Source of the DNA: Dichetophora obliterata
Lineage: Eukaryota; Arthropoda; Insecta; Diptera; Sciomyzidae
DNA: 64,000 nucleotides
Assembly: GCA_963920525.1 (NCBI GenBank)
Contig: OY986440.1
Location: 19,254,068-19,318,067 of the forward strand
Direction of reading: 5' to 3'
In this document: positions 20,371 to 31,795 of the stretch, piece after piece
How the letters are laid out: each line of letters opens with the position of its first letter
Position numbering within the stretch: the first letter of the stretch is position 1
Translations under genes and position numbers: made by a program
Notes under the pieces: model-generated
Told to the model about the DNA's origin: nothing
What the model saw: the letters and a program-made list of their open reading frames with translations, nothing else
Databases searched by the model: none

Positions 20371-21616
20371 AGGCTTGCACACGATGAAACTAGTGCACAC
20401 ATTATTACTTGTCAAATTCAAAGAATTAAAAAAATTCAAAAAAATTTACTCAGGTTGTTTTTGAAGAATATGTACAAATCTTCATGTAAATTTTTAAATT
20501 CATTCGATAGTTTTTGGCTTAACCATGAGCAGCGAAGTAAAAGTGCGTGAACTAATTTGTAAATTATTTAACGAAAATCCAAATTGGATGTTCAAAGCTA
20601 TTGCTAGAAAAGCGAAAGTTTCGCGAAATACCGTTTCTCGTGTAATTAAAACCTATAAGGAACATTTAAATTTAAATATTTAACATTTAAATATTACTCG
20701 AAAGTAAGGAAGTGGCAAAAAAAAAGGTTTGAAAACCCAAATGCTGCGAAGAAGGTGATAGCTCTTTTTAAGAAAAATCCAAATATATCGGGTAGAAAAG
20801 TTGCTAAAAAAGTGCTATGCTCTGAGGACTTTAGTCATTTAAAGTCCAGAAAGTTAAGGACAGGAATTATAAAAAGAATGTTGAGGCAAAAAAGCGAGCC
20901 AAAATACTTCACCGGGATTTCTTAAAAAAATTCGATTACCGCATTATGGACGATGAAACATATGTACTTTGTGACTTTTCGCAGCTTTCAGGTGTCGATT
21001 ATTATGCTGTCGATCAAAGAGGAAATGTTCAGCAAAATTTTAAGACCCAAAAAAAAAAAATTAAAGTTCCCGAAGAAGTTTTTGGTATGGCAGGCCATTT
21101 GTAGCTGTGGTAGACGAAGCAGTTCATTTGTTTCAACTGGGCCTTTTACCATTCATAAGGCAGCATGAGGTCTCTACTTTTCTTAGACCTGATTTGGTTT
21201 CATGCCATTACAGCAAATCTGCTATTGAATGGTATGAAAAGAAAAATGTTACATTTGTACCCAGGTATGCAAATCCATCAAACTGCCTGGAGCTCAGACC
21301 CATCGAAAGATATTGGGCTCTGGCAAAAAGAATAATGAAGAACACTAAACAGGTTGCTGAAAACATCAAAATATTTTCAAGTAAATGGTCAGTGGCAAGT
21401 AAGCAAGTCCTTGAAGAAACCATTAAAATTTTAATGGGAGGTGTTCCAGAAAAAGTCAATCATTTCATGAAGAATTAATAATGTTTCATATATTTGTTAT
21501 TAAAATAATCATGAATTGAATTGTTGTTAATAAAACGTACATTTCATTTTTTAATATTAATTTGTTTAAAAATTATTTAAGTTTATGAGTGCACTAATTT
21601 CATCGTGCGCAAGCCT
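20371..21616 (+). mobile_element. Mariner-type transposon, DD37E family (1246 bp)
   Basis: The terminal inverted repeats are AGGCTTGCACACGATGAAAC (20371) and, reverse complemented from 21616, AGGCTTGCGCACGATGAAAT. The similarity continues to ~30 bp (TAGTGCAC). TA flanks both ends (20369-20370, 21617-21618). The single gene is broken by stops and frameshifts. Length and end type fit Tc1/mariner elements. Confidence 0.92.
20525..21479 (+). pseudogene. DD37E mariner-like transposase, broken
   Basis: Starts MSSEVKVRELICKLFNENPN with a helix-turn-helix (residues ~17-45, including RKAKVSRNTVSRVIKTY), then a stop at 20681. Further stops and shifts fall at ~20925 and ~21060-21170. The catalytic motifs survive: MDDETYV with the first Asp, LRPDLVSCHYS with the second, and LRPIERYWAL with the Glu. 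37 residues lie between the second Asp and the Glu, hence DD37E, a family first described in mosquitoes. KFPKKFLVWQAICSCG is also typical. The stop is at 21477. Confidence 0.88.
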
Positions 21617-21618
21617 TA

Positions 21619-22166
21619 GAAATTGTAAAATGGTCTTAGGTAAAAGGATTAAGTATCAATCCTAACAGAATTGATCCTGGTACCGTTTTCAAGAAAAACT
21701 TGTAAGGAATTGTTTTCGACTGGGCCAAAGTTACAATATCCCACGGCATTGTTATAGTATATTCGATGCTATGTTGGTTTTATTATTTTGATGACGTTAT
21801 TTTGTACAAATGTTATCTGCAAAGAGCTATAGTTTTTATCTAATTTTTACAAATTTGAAACTCACAGTACATTTCAAAGAGTAAAGCTTATATGTAAAAT
21901 ATCAAGTGAATTTATTACCTTCTTTTGGAATTCATGAAGGATTTGCTATTTTTATGACGTAATTTTGTATGAGAGATAGATGTAGTTTTCATGCTATTTT
22001 ACCGAATTTCATATCCAGAGTGCATATAAAAACTTAATTAAAGATTTTTAATTAATTAAATTAAATTTTAATTTGATCGGCCGACTCCAAAGAGAGAAAT
22101 ACAGCTCCAAGCCATCAAACAGACAGACACGTCCGAATTTAGTAGTTTGTTTTACATGGTGGGGTT
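21619..22166. other. Non-coding AT-rich DNA
   Basis: No gene, transposon end or tRNA seen. The phrases at 21770-22050 resemble degenerate repeat consensus but have no clear partner in the window. Confidence 0.3.
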
Positions 22167-22389
22167 GTAGTGGCCCTGTTGCATTTGACTAGCAGCATCA
22201 AACCAAGAACGCCCATCTGATTATAACGATTAAATTTGGTCTCATTAAATACAGTGACTCAAAACTTGACGCAGGTGTTAAATACAGTGCTACCAACTTA
22301 ATATAAAAGACTATGCCGTATCAATAAAGCGTGTTCAGTTTAAAGTCACCAGTCCTGTGTCCACAGTTCTATTCGTTTGAAAAATTCAC
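22167..22389 (+). mobile_element. Possible solo LTR
   Basis: A segment starting TGTAGTGGCCCTGTTGC and ending AAAAATTCACA, with a TATA-like TAATATAAAAG (22299) and a polyadenylation signal AATAAAGCG (22322) in the order expected of an LTR. No target duplication or partner LTR is visible, so this rests on TG...CA ends and signal order only. Confidence 0.3.
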
Positions 22390-22409
22390 ACTCATTTTTA
22401 TACATTTTA

Positions 22410-23416
22410 CTAGATGGCCTGGTAGACGTTGTTCTGTGCCTTCCTGTCTTCACAAATATGGGTGAAGTTTTATATGTTCTGTTGCGTAAATATTAATTAA
22501 CTTGATAACCTCCCTAACGGGTCTCCTATTGACCTTTAGGCATGAACCATTGTCTCGACAAAACAAATATATTGTGCAAATATCGCTCCCACTGCTACCA
22601 CGATGCCCTTAGAGGATTCAAGTGTATTGCCAACCCTCTTTAATTAATTCTTCTTAACAAGTTTTCTGAATATACAAACCCCCTATCTCCGCCCCATACA
22701 AAATACAGTGTTTCCAGTGCTTCCAGTGTTTCGTAAAGGAATTCATTTGTATCACCGAACCACATTAATTTTTCATCCCCAACTTTTTTTCCAAACAAAC
22801 TTACCCCCTTTCTCCACCCTGTTAGGGGCTTCCGCACAAAAGTGACGTTTTTATAAAATTTACTCCCAGAGCTTCTACTGCAACCAGGATGCCCGTAGAG
22901 GATTCAAATTTATGCCCAACCTCCATCAATTCATTATCCCTAACATTTCTCCTGAATATACTAACCCCCTATCTCCACCCCTTAAGGGGTCCCCCATACA
23001 AAATTGCATTTATTACGGCATTTGGCACTTTTCAACCCTCAAAGGCTCTATTAAATGGTTGGATGCTATTGACAATCCCCATTAAGCTTTCACATTTATT
23101 ATTTTTTTCTGATCAACTTACCTTTTTCTGCTCCTTTTGGAGATTTCATTAACAAATACACGGAAAAAAACACTTTCAAACAAATTAGCCTAATATCCTC
23201 TAGCTAAATATCTGCTAATCAAACTAAATAATTTGGAATATTTGTGTTTTTATTTTATGCATACAAAATTCTGTGTTGCTAAGAGGGAGTTTGAACCCCT
23301 CTCACCCTTTATCTACAACGTTGGTGTTCATTTACTTCCTTCTATGGAAAAAAAAATCAAGAACATCACCGTATTTTTGGACCTCTAGATGAGAACGTGC
23401 CCTTAATATATGTAGA
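22410..23416 (-). mobile_element. Helitron-like element (1007 bp) with internal tandem duplication
   Basis: On the minus strand the 5' end is TCTACATATATTAAGGGCAC (from 23416, preceded by A). The 3' end is ...TACCAGGCCATCTAG at 22410, followed by T. These are Helitron end rules. A ~280-bp unit is present twice (from 22582 and from 22861, sharing CTACCACGATGCCC/CAACCAGGATGCCC, TAGAGGATTCAA and CCCCCTATCTCC). Tandem internal duplication is a common feature of non-autonomous Helitrons. No Rep/Hel coding. Confidence 0.6.
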
Positions 23417-24258
23417 TTACGAATCAATAAAATTTAAAAAAGCTTTATATCAGTTAATTTCAAAAATAAATCTTAATTAACCGTATTTCGGGCACTGCGT
23501 AAAGAAAATAAGTTTTTACAGATAAGGGCGTTTAAAGGTTCACATAGAAATATTTCGAAAGGAAAATCTCGAAGACGATTTTTTTTAACTATCTAAGGAC
23601 TAAATTATTTAAGGACTAAACTAGACTTTAAGGCCTAACTCTTGAAATATCTTTGGTAATAAAAAATCAAGAACAATTCGTAAAATGTATATCATTTGAA
23701 ATTGACTTCAACTACAATGTTTATATTAAGATTTTGCAAATTTGTTGCTATATGCTCGCCTGTAAGCAATATAATAAACGGAAACGGTTTCAAGTTAACA
23801 CAGCATTTAAACAAAAAAAAAAACTTCTCTGCGTTCTTAGCCAAAGTGTGCGTGGTAGCAGAAGAAGAAAAAGGCTTGGAAAATATAACTTGTAGGAGCT
23901 GAAAAAAATTTTAATTATAAAGAAGTGCTGAAATCTCATTTTCTGAGCACTTCCCTGCAGCTATGCTTCCTCTTCTTCCCACCAACACCCTCCGTGCCCT
24001 AACTTTCTTGCACTTAATTGCGTTAAATTGATTTGGTGTGCGTTAAAAAATATTAATGCACGTAAATATACACACATTCGTACATTAACAACATCACACG
24101 CACACAAACAAAACATTGCTGTACATCAAATGCAACAAAGTATTATAATATGAGTTAAAAAATGAAGAAAAAAAATTACATTTTATACAAGTTGGTAAAA
24201 GTTGAATGCCTCACGAAGCTGTGGCAACGTTAAAGCAACCCTTACAAGCGGCATCGTG

Positions 24259-24261
<3 letters not shown>
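23417..24261. other. Non-coding, AT-rich
   Basis: No exon or repeat end identified. A patch at 23950-24010 is CT-rich. Plus-strand frames at 23653-23902 are low-complexity. Confidence 0.35.

Positions 24262-24345
<84 letters not shown>
24262..24345. repeat. (TG)n microsatellite, 42 units
   Basis: Pure TG dinucleotide repeat of 84 bp. The cysteine/valine- and threonine/histidine-rich open frames through it are artefacts of the repeat. Confidence 0.97.
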
Positions 24346-24347
<2 letters not shown>

Positions 24348-26150
24348 TATGCAAGCTATATTTACAGGCGGCAATCACGTGGCCAAAACAACAACAAAAA
24401 TATAAGGACTGAAAACTTGAATGAATGAATGCCACCATCTTTAAAGCGCCCACAGCAAGCAAAGTCCACCCACCACCCAACTATCAATGCACACACACAA
24501 GCATTGCCATACATACACACACATAGACACATAGTACCACACTCGTTAAGAGTTTGCGCCTAACACAGCTACAAAGAATGCGCTCGCTTGCCTGCAGCTA
24601 CGACGAGTCCTGCAAACGCAGGTACTCAAGACAGAGAAGCTACGAGCGCCATAAACAGGGATGGCCATAGAAGTTACAACAGCAACGGTAACACATAAAA
24701 ATAGAAAATATAAAAATTTTAAAGGCACAACATTTATATCGACTACAAAGAAGACAGATAAAAAACAACAACAACCTAGCCAAAAATACACACTTGAAGA
24801 AAAATATGTGTGAAAATTACCTTATCTATGGGCTCTATAATGCGCCGTATTCACCTTGCAATTATTTTATTATCACGTGCAAATATTTCCTATTCCTATA
24901 TCCCGAAACTGAATCCGACCAAGAAGCCTTTCGTGACGAGTTATTAGAAGTAACGCAGCGCTGAGTTGCATTATTGAGTTGAAGCACTAAACTGCGTTAT
25001 TCCGATGATAAGCTTGTTTTATAAAAGTAACGCAACAGCACAGTAATATTTATTAAATTGGACCCAGTTAACGAAATGTAATAATTTAAATGAGACACCG
25101 CCTCAAAACATGCATTTTATTGGAAAAAAAAAATAAGAAATCCAACATTTTAAGGCTATCAAAATCGTTTTAAGCTTCCGACTTGAGCCAGTAGTTAAAT
25201 AAATAAATTTTTTCCACAATTTTTCACTATTTTATTAGATTTCCTTAACAAAAACGAATTTAATTGACCTAAAACCGAATTCATTTCGGTAGATCAGATG
25301 GTTATCTTTTTAAAAAGCCGCCAATAACTGAAAAATGTTCATAAGTAAAGCATAGAAAAACTACCCCATCATAAAAATATTTTTTATTATCTTTGTCCGC
25401 GACTGACACTATCCAATTCCTATGTGAAATCGAAAACGCTGATTCCGAAAACCAACACGGTTTAGAATTTTGTCATGTAGTTTTTGAGAATTCATCAGAT
25501 GTGTTTCTTAGTCAAATTAAAAAAGGCACCTTCCAATAAATTTCAAATATCTTGCAAACTTCTTATCTTGTTAAAGGAAATGATACATCAAATTGTATTA
25601 AAATAATCTATATAGTATGTTCAAAATATCAAATCAATACATATATTTTTGGGAAATTGATAAAGGTTTTACTATAGTGCTGACGTCGGTTTGTATGGGA
25701 GGAGCTTCAAATTTTTTTTTAATTTCAAACTTTGAGTGCATAGCAAAACTTAAAAGTTTTTCGAAAACTTTTAAAGCATTGCATTAATTTTTAAAGAATT
25801 CAAAGATATTTTACCCTTTTTAAAAAGCCATTTTGTATTGGAGGTTGGGGTGATTTTAGTTTATTTGGAAATTTTTGAACAACAAATCGTTGCAGTCCAA
25901 ATCTGCAATAAAACATAATTATCCTAGCACAGATTAAATTACCAATACAAATAAATATACTGAATACAAAACATTTATTAATTTAGTTACAAACACTATT
26001 AAGTCAAATAATAATATTGACAAAATCTTTGTATATTTGCATATACAAAGAAATCAAAATCATAGGGTAATAAATGAGTTTAGGCTCATTTAACGCATAA
26101 TTAGTTTTTCAATATTTTATGTAAAGCAATTTAGATTTTCTTCAGTATCT
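24346..26150. other. Non-coding intron-like DNA
   Basis: 24400-24800 is CA-rich and less AT-rich. The minus-strand frame at 24546-24791 starts with a hydrophobic run but resembles no protein and has no plausible splice sites. 24830-26150 is AT-rich with no features. Confidence 0.35.
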
Positions 26151-26158
26151 TAAGGGAA

Positions 26159-28322
26159 CATGGGCGTCCGCAGGGGAGGGGGACAAGGGGGAACTTGCCC
26201 CCCTAGGCCATGAAGATTTTGAATATATCTTCATATTAAATTAAAAAACACGTAAGTTTAAATTAAAAATTTTTTAGAGAAAATCAAAAAATTTTCTAAA
26301 TTGTAAATTGCGCTTAAACTTAGAACTTTGAGAACTTTGTTAATAAAAACCTCGGTTTTAGTAGTAGAAGTGTAAAATTTTATGAAACATGTATTTTGAT
26401 AAGATGCATCATAATCAATTAAAAAATAGATTTTGAATTTTTTTAAACTTATGGCTTTTTTGATTTCATATGACTTATGTATTTAATATATTTTGAAAAA
26501 AACACAAAAATACTTTTTTTAGGTTAATTTATAAATAAAGCATATTTAAATATAAAATTTAAATAAATTTATCTATTTAATATTCAGTATTTCTCAGCCG
26601 CGTTAGCGAAAAAAAAAATTGAGAGCGATGTCGCAATCGCGACAAAAAAGAGTAATATAGACACGGCCTAATAAGTTACGATACCATTTCATTTACCTTT
26701 GTTTTACAAAAACTTTTCAATACGGCCGCCTTGCAATCACACATGTCTTTATATTCGGTAATTGTTCGACAAACCAGTCTGAACGATGTCAGTTGTAAAT
26801 TTTTTAAACTCAACTAAAACTTTGTACCTTTTACGAATAATGCGTGCGGTCAACCTGCGAATGAATTTTTTAGTAAATACTACGAATATAATGAAAGAAA
26901 TTACGAAATTATTCCTATGAGAAATTGACGAATGTTAAGGAATGATATCCCTTATTAGTTGAAAATCATTCTTTGTAGCAACAGAAAGCAAGGTGCATTA
27001 AATTCAATAACGGATATAAACTTTGACGATAGGCAAATTTAAGTTTTAAAGCCATTGTAAACAGCAGAAGACAAAGTAAATAAACTTAATAAAAAAAAAT
27101 TAATGTTTTCCAAAAAGTCGGCTTATTTTTCTATCATAAAAATTATTCAATTTGAATTTTTTTTAATTTTTCCTAAACTTAACAAAATGACAAACAATTC
27201 TACAGCGTTTAAATTTAAGAAATTTGCAGCGATTTAGGCGAGAGCAAAGCTTCTAATTCAAAAGCGAAAGAAAAAATTAGGAAATTTAATAAAGTAGGCC
27301 AATCAAGGGCTAATTTTTTAAAAAACCTAATATCATATTTAGCAAACGATTTTACATTAGAATATGTTATAATCAAAAGTTTTTTATGACATCAACGTAA
27401 ATAGGAGACTCGATTTCAAACAACCATTTTATACTTCTTAAAATTCACGTTATTTAGCGGCGCCCACCCAGTTTGAGAATTTTCTGTACTTTTTTTCGCA
27501 TCACGTGCTTTATTAAACCAGGATTCAGAATCAAGCCTCGCAGGAGGTTCTGGAATATGTTAAGAAAATGTATGAAACCCAAAACACATCTAATATAATT
27601 TTTAAATCATTCAGATAATAAGTATATTTTCTTACTCGATTGTAGGAACTTGAAAGCTGCTAGAACTGATTCAAGATGGGAAAAAGAAATAAGTAGATTG
27701 TTGTTAATGCGGTGTGAGATCTTGTGAAAAATATCTGCCTTAGCATGCAGGGAACATTTCAAGAATAGCGACAACTCATATTTTGAATTTTTGCGAATGA
27801 TATGGCTTTTGACATCCTAAATCCAAATCTGAAAAATTTTAGTCCACTCGAAATTGGTTTAGGAGTTAAAGGCTTCCAAAGTTAAAAAATGGCCTACAAA
27901 TTTAGTTTTTTTCAGTTTTTCAACAAAAAGAATATTGTTTAATATTTGGAAATTTTTGTATTCTATTTTTAAAAGTTGAAATCTTGGGGCTCGATAGTAA
28001 TTAATGCAATTTCATGCAAGGATATAGGCCTTACATTACTTAATTTATTAAACTATTGAAAATATTTATACAAGAAAATGAAATAAAATTTTTAAATATT
28101 TCGGACATGATACGAGAAAGATTTTACACCATTTTTAAAATTATATTAGATTTTCTAATGCCTACAAGCGTGTGCCAACTGGTGAATATGTGCTATCATA
28201 TTCACAAAATTAGTACCAATAATCGTAGTAAATAGCATTATGTAGGTTACATTTTGTTTATGTTCATTCTAGATTCAATTATGCCTTTTGTCCCCCTAGA
28301 ACAAATCCTGCGGACGCCTTTG
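26159..28322. mobile_element. hAT-superfamily element, non-autonomous (2164 bp)
   Basis: The left end CATGGGCGTCCGCAGG and the right end (reverse complement CAAAGGCGTCCGCAGG) match at 14 of 16 bases. They are flanked by a perfect 8-bp duplication, TAAGGGAA (26151-26158 and 28323-28330), diagnostic of hAT. The interior is AT-rich and shows no transposase frame of note, so it is a long deletion derivative or has lost its gene. The perfect duplication suggests a fairly young insertion. Confidence 0.93.
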
Positions 28323-28560
28323 TAAGGGAAGATTAAAAATAATAAATTTAAGAAGCAATTGACAATCTATTGATTCAGATATTATATCAAAAATAAATAT
28401 TAAAAATGAGATCTTGTTTATTGATTTATACTTATGTCCTAAAAGCAGTAAGCGTGCATCATAGGGTGGCAAAGGATCATGAAAGCTTGCATTCGATTTT
28501 GATAAATTTCTAATAGGGATTTCATATGATGCTAATAAGATATATATACAATTTTCTATA

Positions 28561-28736
28561 CCTGCCACGATTTTTTATGGCCTTTACAAATGGGGATTTT
28601 CGATTAACCTCACGTTTTGATTGGGTGTCCCGCAAGAAAAATTGACCACCTGCCACGATTTTTTATGGCCTTTACAAATGGGGATTTTCGATTAACCTCA
28701 CGTTTTGATTGGGTGTCCCGCAAGAAAAATTGACCT
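28561..28736. repeat. Perfect 88-bp tandem duplication
   Basis: The unit starting CCTGCCACGATTTTTTATGG occurs at 28561-28648 and again at 28649-28736. The copies are identical by eye over at least 85 bases. It ends CGCAAGAAAAATTGACC. The identity implies a recent duplication, or an assembly artefact. Confidence 0.93.
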
Positions 28737-29518
28737 TGTCTTCTTCATACAAACCAGGTCTATCTTAATATTTATATTGTGCTAAAGCTCTTGGAGTTGA
28801 TTTGGGGTTATTTTTTTTCTAGATAAAGCTAAACTGCGCTTACTTTAACGCATAGTCCAAATTGCAGTACTCAACTCACCACACTACAAAAAATTAACCT
28901 CATAACATAAGCCGACCTCCAACTCAGGACCTTATTGCTCTCATTAAAATTTTGTTGTTCATACAGGAATCATGGCATTTTAAACGACGTCATGCCACAA
29001 TTGCGCTAACGCTTCACGCTGATACAGCACACTTGGCTTGAGTTGATGTATCAGAGCAACCCGTTTTGCTGGGTTATCCGCGTCTACACGGTTAAAAATC
29101 TTGGACTACATTTTAGTGCAGCTAAAAAATTACTACACTTTTTAGACCTTGACGTTTAAAATTTAAATTTTGCAAATGCTAACTCATAATTAAAACTACT
29201 ATATTAAAATTTTAACCAAAAGAAATATGACAGCCTCCGTTTTAACTTTTTTGTTTAAATTTAAGTACAATTCTGTTTTGTTTTTTGTTTTTAATACAAT
29301 TTAGACTACATTCTAGTATATTTGGATACTAAATTTGGATTTGTACTCGTAAAAAGTTAGCCTGGCAATGCTTAGACTCAATATTAGGCAATTCATTTCA
29401 TATGTTTGTTTATCGCTTTTGATACGTATAGAGCAGTGTTTGGCAAACACGAGCACATACACACAAACGTAATGTATGCATGTATTCGTTTGCTGAGAGA
29501 AAGACTGAACGCTCCTAA
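28737..29518. other. Non-coding
   Basis: No gene. AT-rich, with a few CA-rich stretches near 29450. Short polyT tracts at 28810 and 29255. Confidence 0.35.
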
Positions 29519-30096
29519 CCCACCAGGAAATGTGAGCATTCCCGGATGTTACCAGGAAACATTCCATGGAATGTAAGAAGCATTCCCCTTTGTTGCACAC
29601 TCCATTGCTTTTTTAACATAGCATATCATTAGAGGGAAACATTCCTCCCCGCTGTGTTAAAAAGTCATGTGGAAACATTTCTCTCCGCTGTCCATAAAGT
29701 GAATTGGAAGCAGTCCTCTCCCCTGTTTTAAGAATTAATGTGGAAACATTCCTCTCCCTTGTTATGAAAATGGATTCGGGCAGGATTCGAACCCGGGACC
29801 CCTGAGCGAGAGTCGAGCGCGCTACCACTAGACTATCGAATTCTACAATAAGTGGCTAGAAAACAATGATATTAATATTTGCTATTGTCATTGCTTGACA
29901 ATAAATAAAAGTTTCCACATGCATTCTTAAAGAAGCGGTTTGGAAACAATATAAATACAAAACTACCCTTAAGCTTCCAAAAGAAGCGGTGGGGAAACAA
30001 TATAAATACAAAACTACCCTTAAGCTTTCAAAAGATACGGTGGGGAATGTTTATTTATCACTTTAAGATGAAAGCCTTCCGATTTTTCCTGGAGGG
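29519..30096. mobile_element. Inverted-repeat element carrying a tRNA-like Pol III unit, copy 1
   Basis: The ends are CCCACCAGGAAA (29519) and, reverse complemented from 30096, CCCTCCAGGAAA. A near-identical element is at 55478-55975, which fixes the boundaries. The left half has four ~45-bp variants of GGAAACATTCCTCTCC-CTGTT; copy 2 has two. The right half has ~2.5 repeats of a 51-bp unit (GCGGTGGGGAAACAATATAA at 29985). Between them lies a tRNA-like sequence on the minus strand. No protein is encoded. The superfamily is unknown because the target duplication is not clear. Confidence 0.82.
29773..29842 (-). tRNA. tRNA-like gene within the inverted-repeat element (tRNA-Glu-like)
   Basis: 70 nt, read on the minus strand. 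Box A is TAGTCTAGTGG and box B GGTTCGAATCC. The acceptor arms AATTCGA and CCGAATC pair at 5 of 7 positions, and the anticodon loop CTCTCGC would give anticodon CTC (Glu). A TTTT run one base after the 3' end (ATTTTC) is a ready Pol III terminator. The anticodon and T stems have mismatches, so it is a pseudo-tRNA or Pol III module rather than a proven functional tRNA. It is present in both copies of the host element. Confidence 0.55.
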
Positions 30097-30234
30097 AAGC
30101 TTTAAACCTCAGCTATGCAGTATTTCTTTTCTACGCAGCATCGTTTGTGTGTTTTTCCGATCATGTCTGTGTGAAAAAAACGATTTGTACCGAGCACGCG
30201 TGCCTATGGCGTGCCAAACACTGGTATAGAGCAA

Positions 30235-30303
30235 TAGCCCAGTGGTTAGAGTAGTGAACTTAAAAACTGAGTGCCATGGGTTCGAGTCTCACAGTGTTTG
30301 TAT
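30235..30303 (+). tRNA. Isolated tRNA-like sequence (probably a pseudogene or SINE head)
   Basis: Box A TAGCCCAGTGG (30245), then TTAGAGTAGTGAACTTAAAAACTG, and box B GGTTCGAGTCT (30287). No convincing acceptor stem is seen (AGAGCAA against CAGTGTT) and there is no SINE body like the other family. A decayed tRNA or the head of a second SINE family is likely. Confidence 0.4.
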
Positions 30304-31780
30304 TTAAATTTTAGTATTTTTAGTACAAGATTTTTAATCGTGTATATTGAGGCTGTCTGAGAAACGACAAGGGAGCGGAATATGGCATTCAAGAACATTT
30401 TTTTGGTAGACCCTAGAGCATTTTGTTCGCAATGGATTTAGGTTCGGTTTAATTTTGTATAGAGTTATTTATTTCAAAAACTCTCTTACTTTTGTAAAAC
30501 TATACTGTTCTTAATTTTACTTTTTATTTATCTATTGCGACAAAGTTATAACAATATGGTATGTTTGTTATTCAAAATTTGCTTAAAAACTGCTGAAAAA
30601 ACATAGCATGACTTGAAAGTTATTCTATATTCGGATAAATTGGACAGTTTATCAGAGACAGAAGAGATACGAAAAACATATGAAGTAGGTGCTGTAGTTA
30701 TAAAATTCACTATATAAGTTTCTGTTTAAAAAAAAATACCAAGTTCAAAAAGAAGCTAAATCGAACTCAAGCCACGCCTACACCTCCTATACAAATTGAC
30801 TTTATAAAAATGGTTTTAATATCTTAAAACTTCACAAATATTAGTCTAATGACTTGGCATATAAGTTTTTATCTCAAACATGCATCCGACTATGAATTTT
30901 CGCAAAATCCCTCCCTTACAAAGTGGCACAATGAAAATGCTTTTAAAACTTTGTATCCCAGACTAGGGATATAGCAACATAGCTATTTATCTTGAAATGG
31001 TGATTGTTTGAAAAAAAAAATATTTTTTTGCCTTTTTTTCGTGGTTTTGAATTAAAAAGACATATTTTTACATATTTCTAGTTCGGGTTTTAAAGGGATA
31101 TATAAAAAAGCCCACAAAAAATTTGAATTTAATCGGTCCATTAGTACTTGAGATATTATGTCAACGTGTTGGAAAAAGTAGTTTCGAAAAAAACGCGTTT
31201 AAAATTTTTAAGTTCAGTCTCAGGCAGTCTAACTGACGACACTAAAATGGCTATAAATTTGAAAAGAATTCGAATTTCAAAAAATCCTTTTAAGGAGATA
31301 TTCTTGAAAATATAAGCTATCGAAAAAGTTTTCAGTTTTCTACACAAGAATAAAAATAAAAAAGAAATACTGCCTTGAATTGAATTCAGTATAAATCTTA
31401 CACCTTAAACTTTACTACTTCGGTTTTTTTTTATATATACAAATAGTGTAAACGTAAACGTAAAAAAATATTATAATGATATAAACATTTATTCAAATAT
31501 TGACAAATTTGTTTGGAGTATCTCTTTATTAGCTCAGCTTGGCTTGCCAGATTAATTCAAATCAATGAAAAGATTAGAATGTCTACCCACCCAGCAGGCA
31601 TTGGCAGCGCTGCTAGAAGGCCTTCGTATGGATTTTAGAGTACTACCGCACTCATATACAATTGCACTTATTTTTTTTATATGGAATGGGAAATTCGTCA
31701 GGCTCAAAAAAGACCTGCTAGAAGCGCTCTTTCGAGAAGTCACGTTAGAAGGAAAAGCAATATAAATATCAACTTGAAAT
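30304..31780. other. Non-coding; degenerate TTAA-type element remnants
   Basis: No gene. 31184-31225 (TTCGAAAAAAACGCGTTTAAA) resembles 3795-3830 inside the TTAA element at 3251. The sequence AATACTGCCTTGA at 31368 matches the right end of the element at 1529-2267 with a mutated TTAA. The partner left end was not found. ACTCAAGCCACGCCTACACC at 30770 is Helitron-interior-like. Confidence 0.35.
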
Positions 31781-31795
31781 AAAAAACGACTAACA

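Noticed and set aside
24183..24480. Overlapping open frames with Cys/Val and Thr/His runs
   Set aside because: They are translations of the (TG)n microsatellite and carry no domain.
24546..24791. Minus-strand frame beginning with a hydrophobic run, possible membrane protein
   Set aside because: No family resemblance and no plausible exon boundaries; AT-rich DNA often gives Phe/Leu/Val runs.
29773..29842. A functional tRNA-Glu gene
   Set aside because: Acceptor, anticodon and T stems contain mismatches and the second copy has a changed anticodon; called tRNA-like only.
31368..31380. AATACTGCCTTGA as the right end of a copy of the 1529-2267 element
   Set aside because: TTAA is mutated and no left end is present, so it is recorded only as a remnant.
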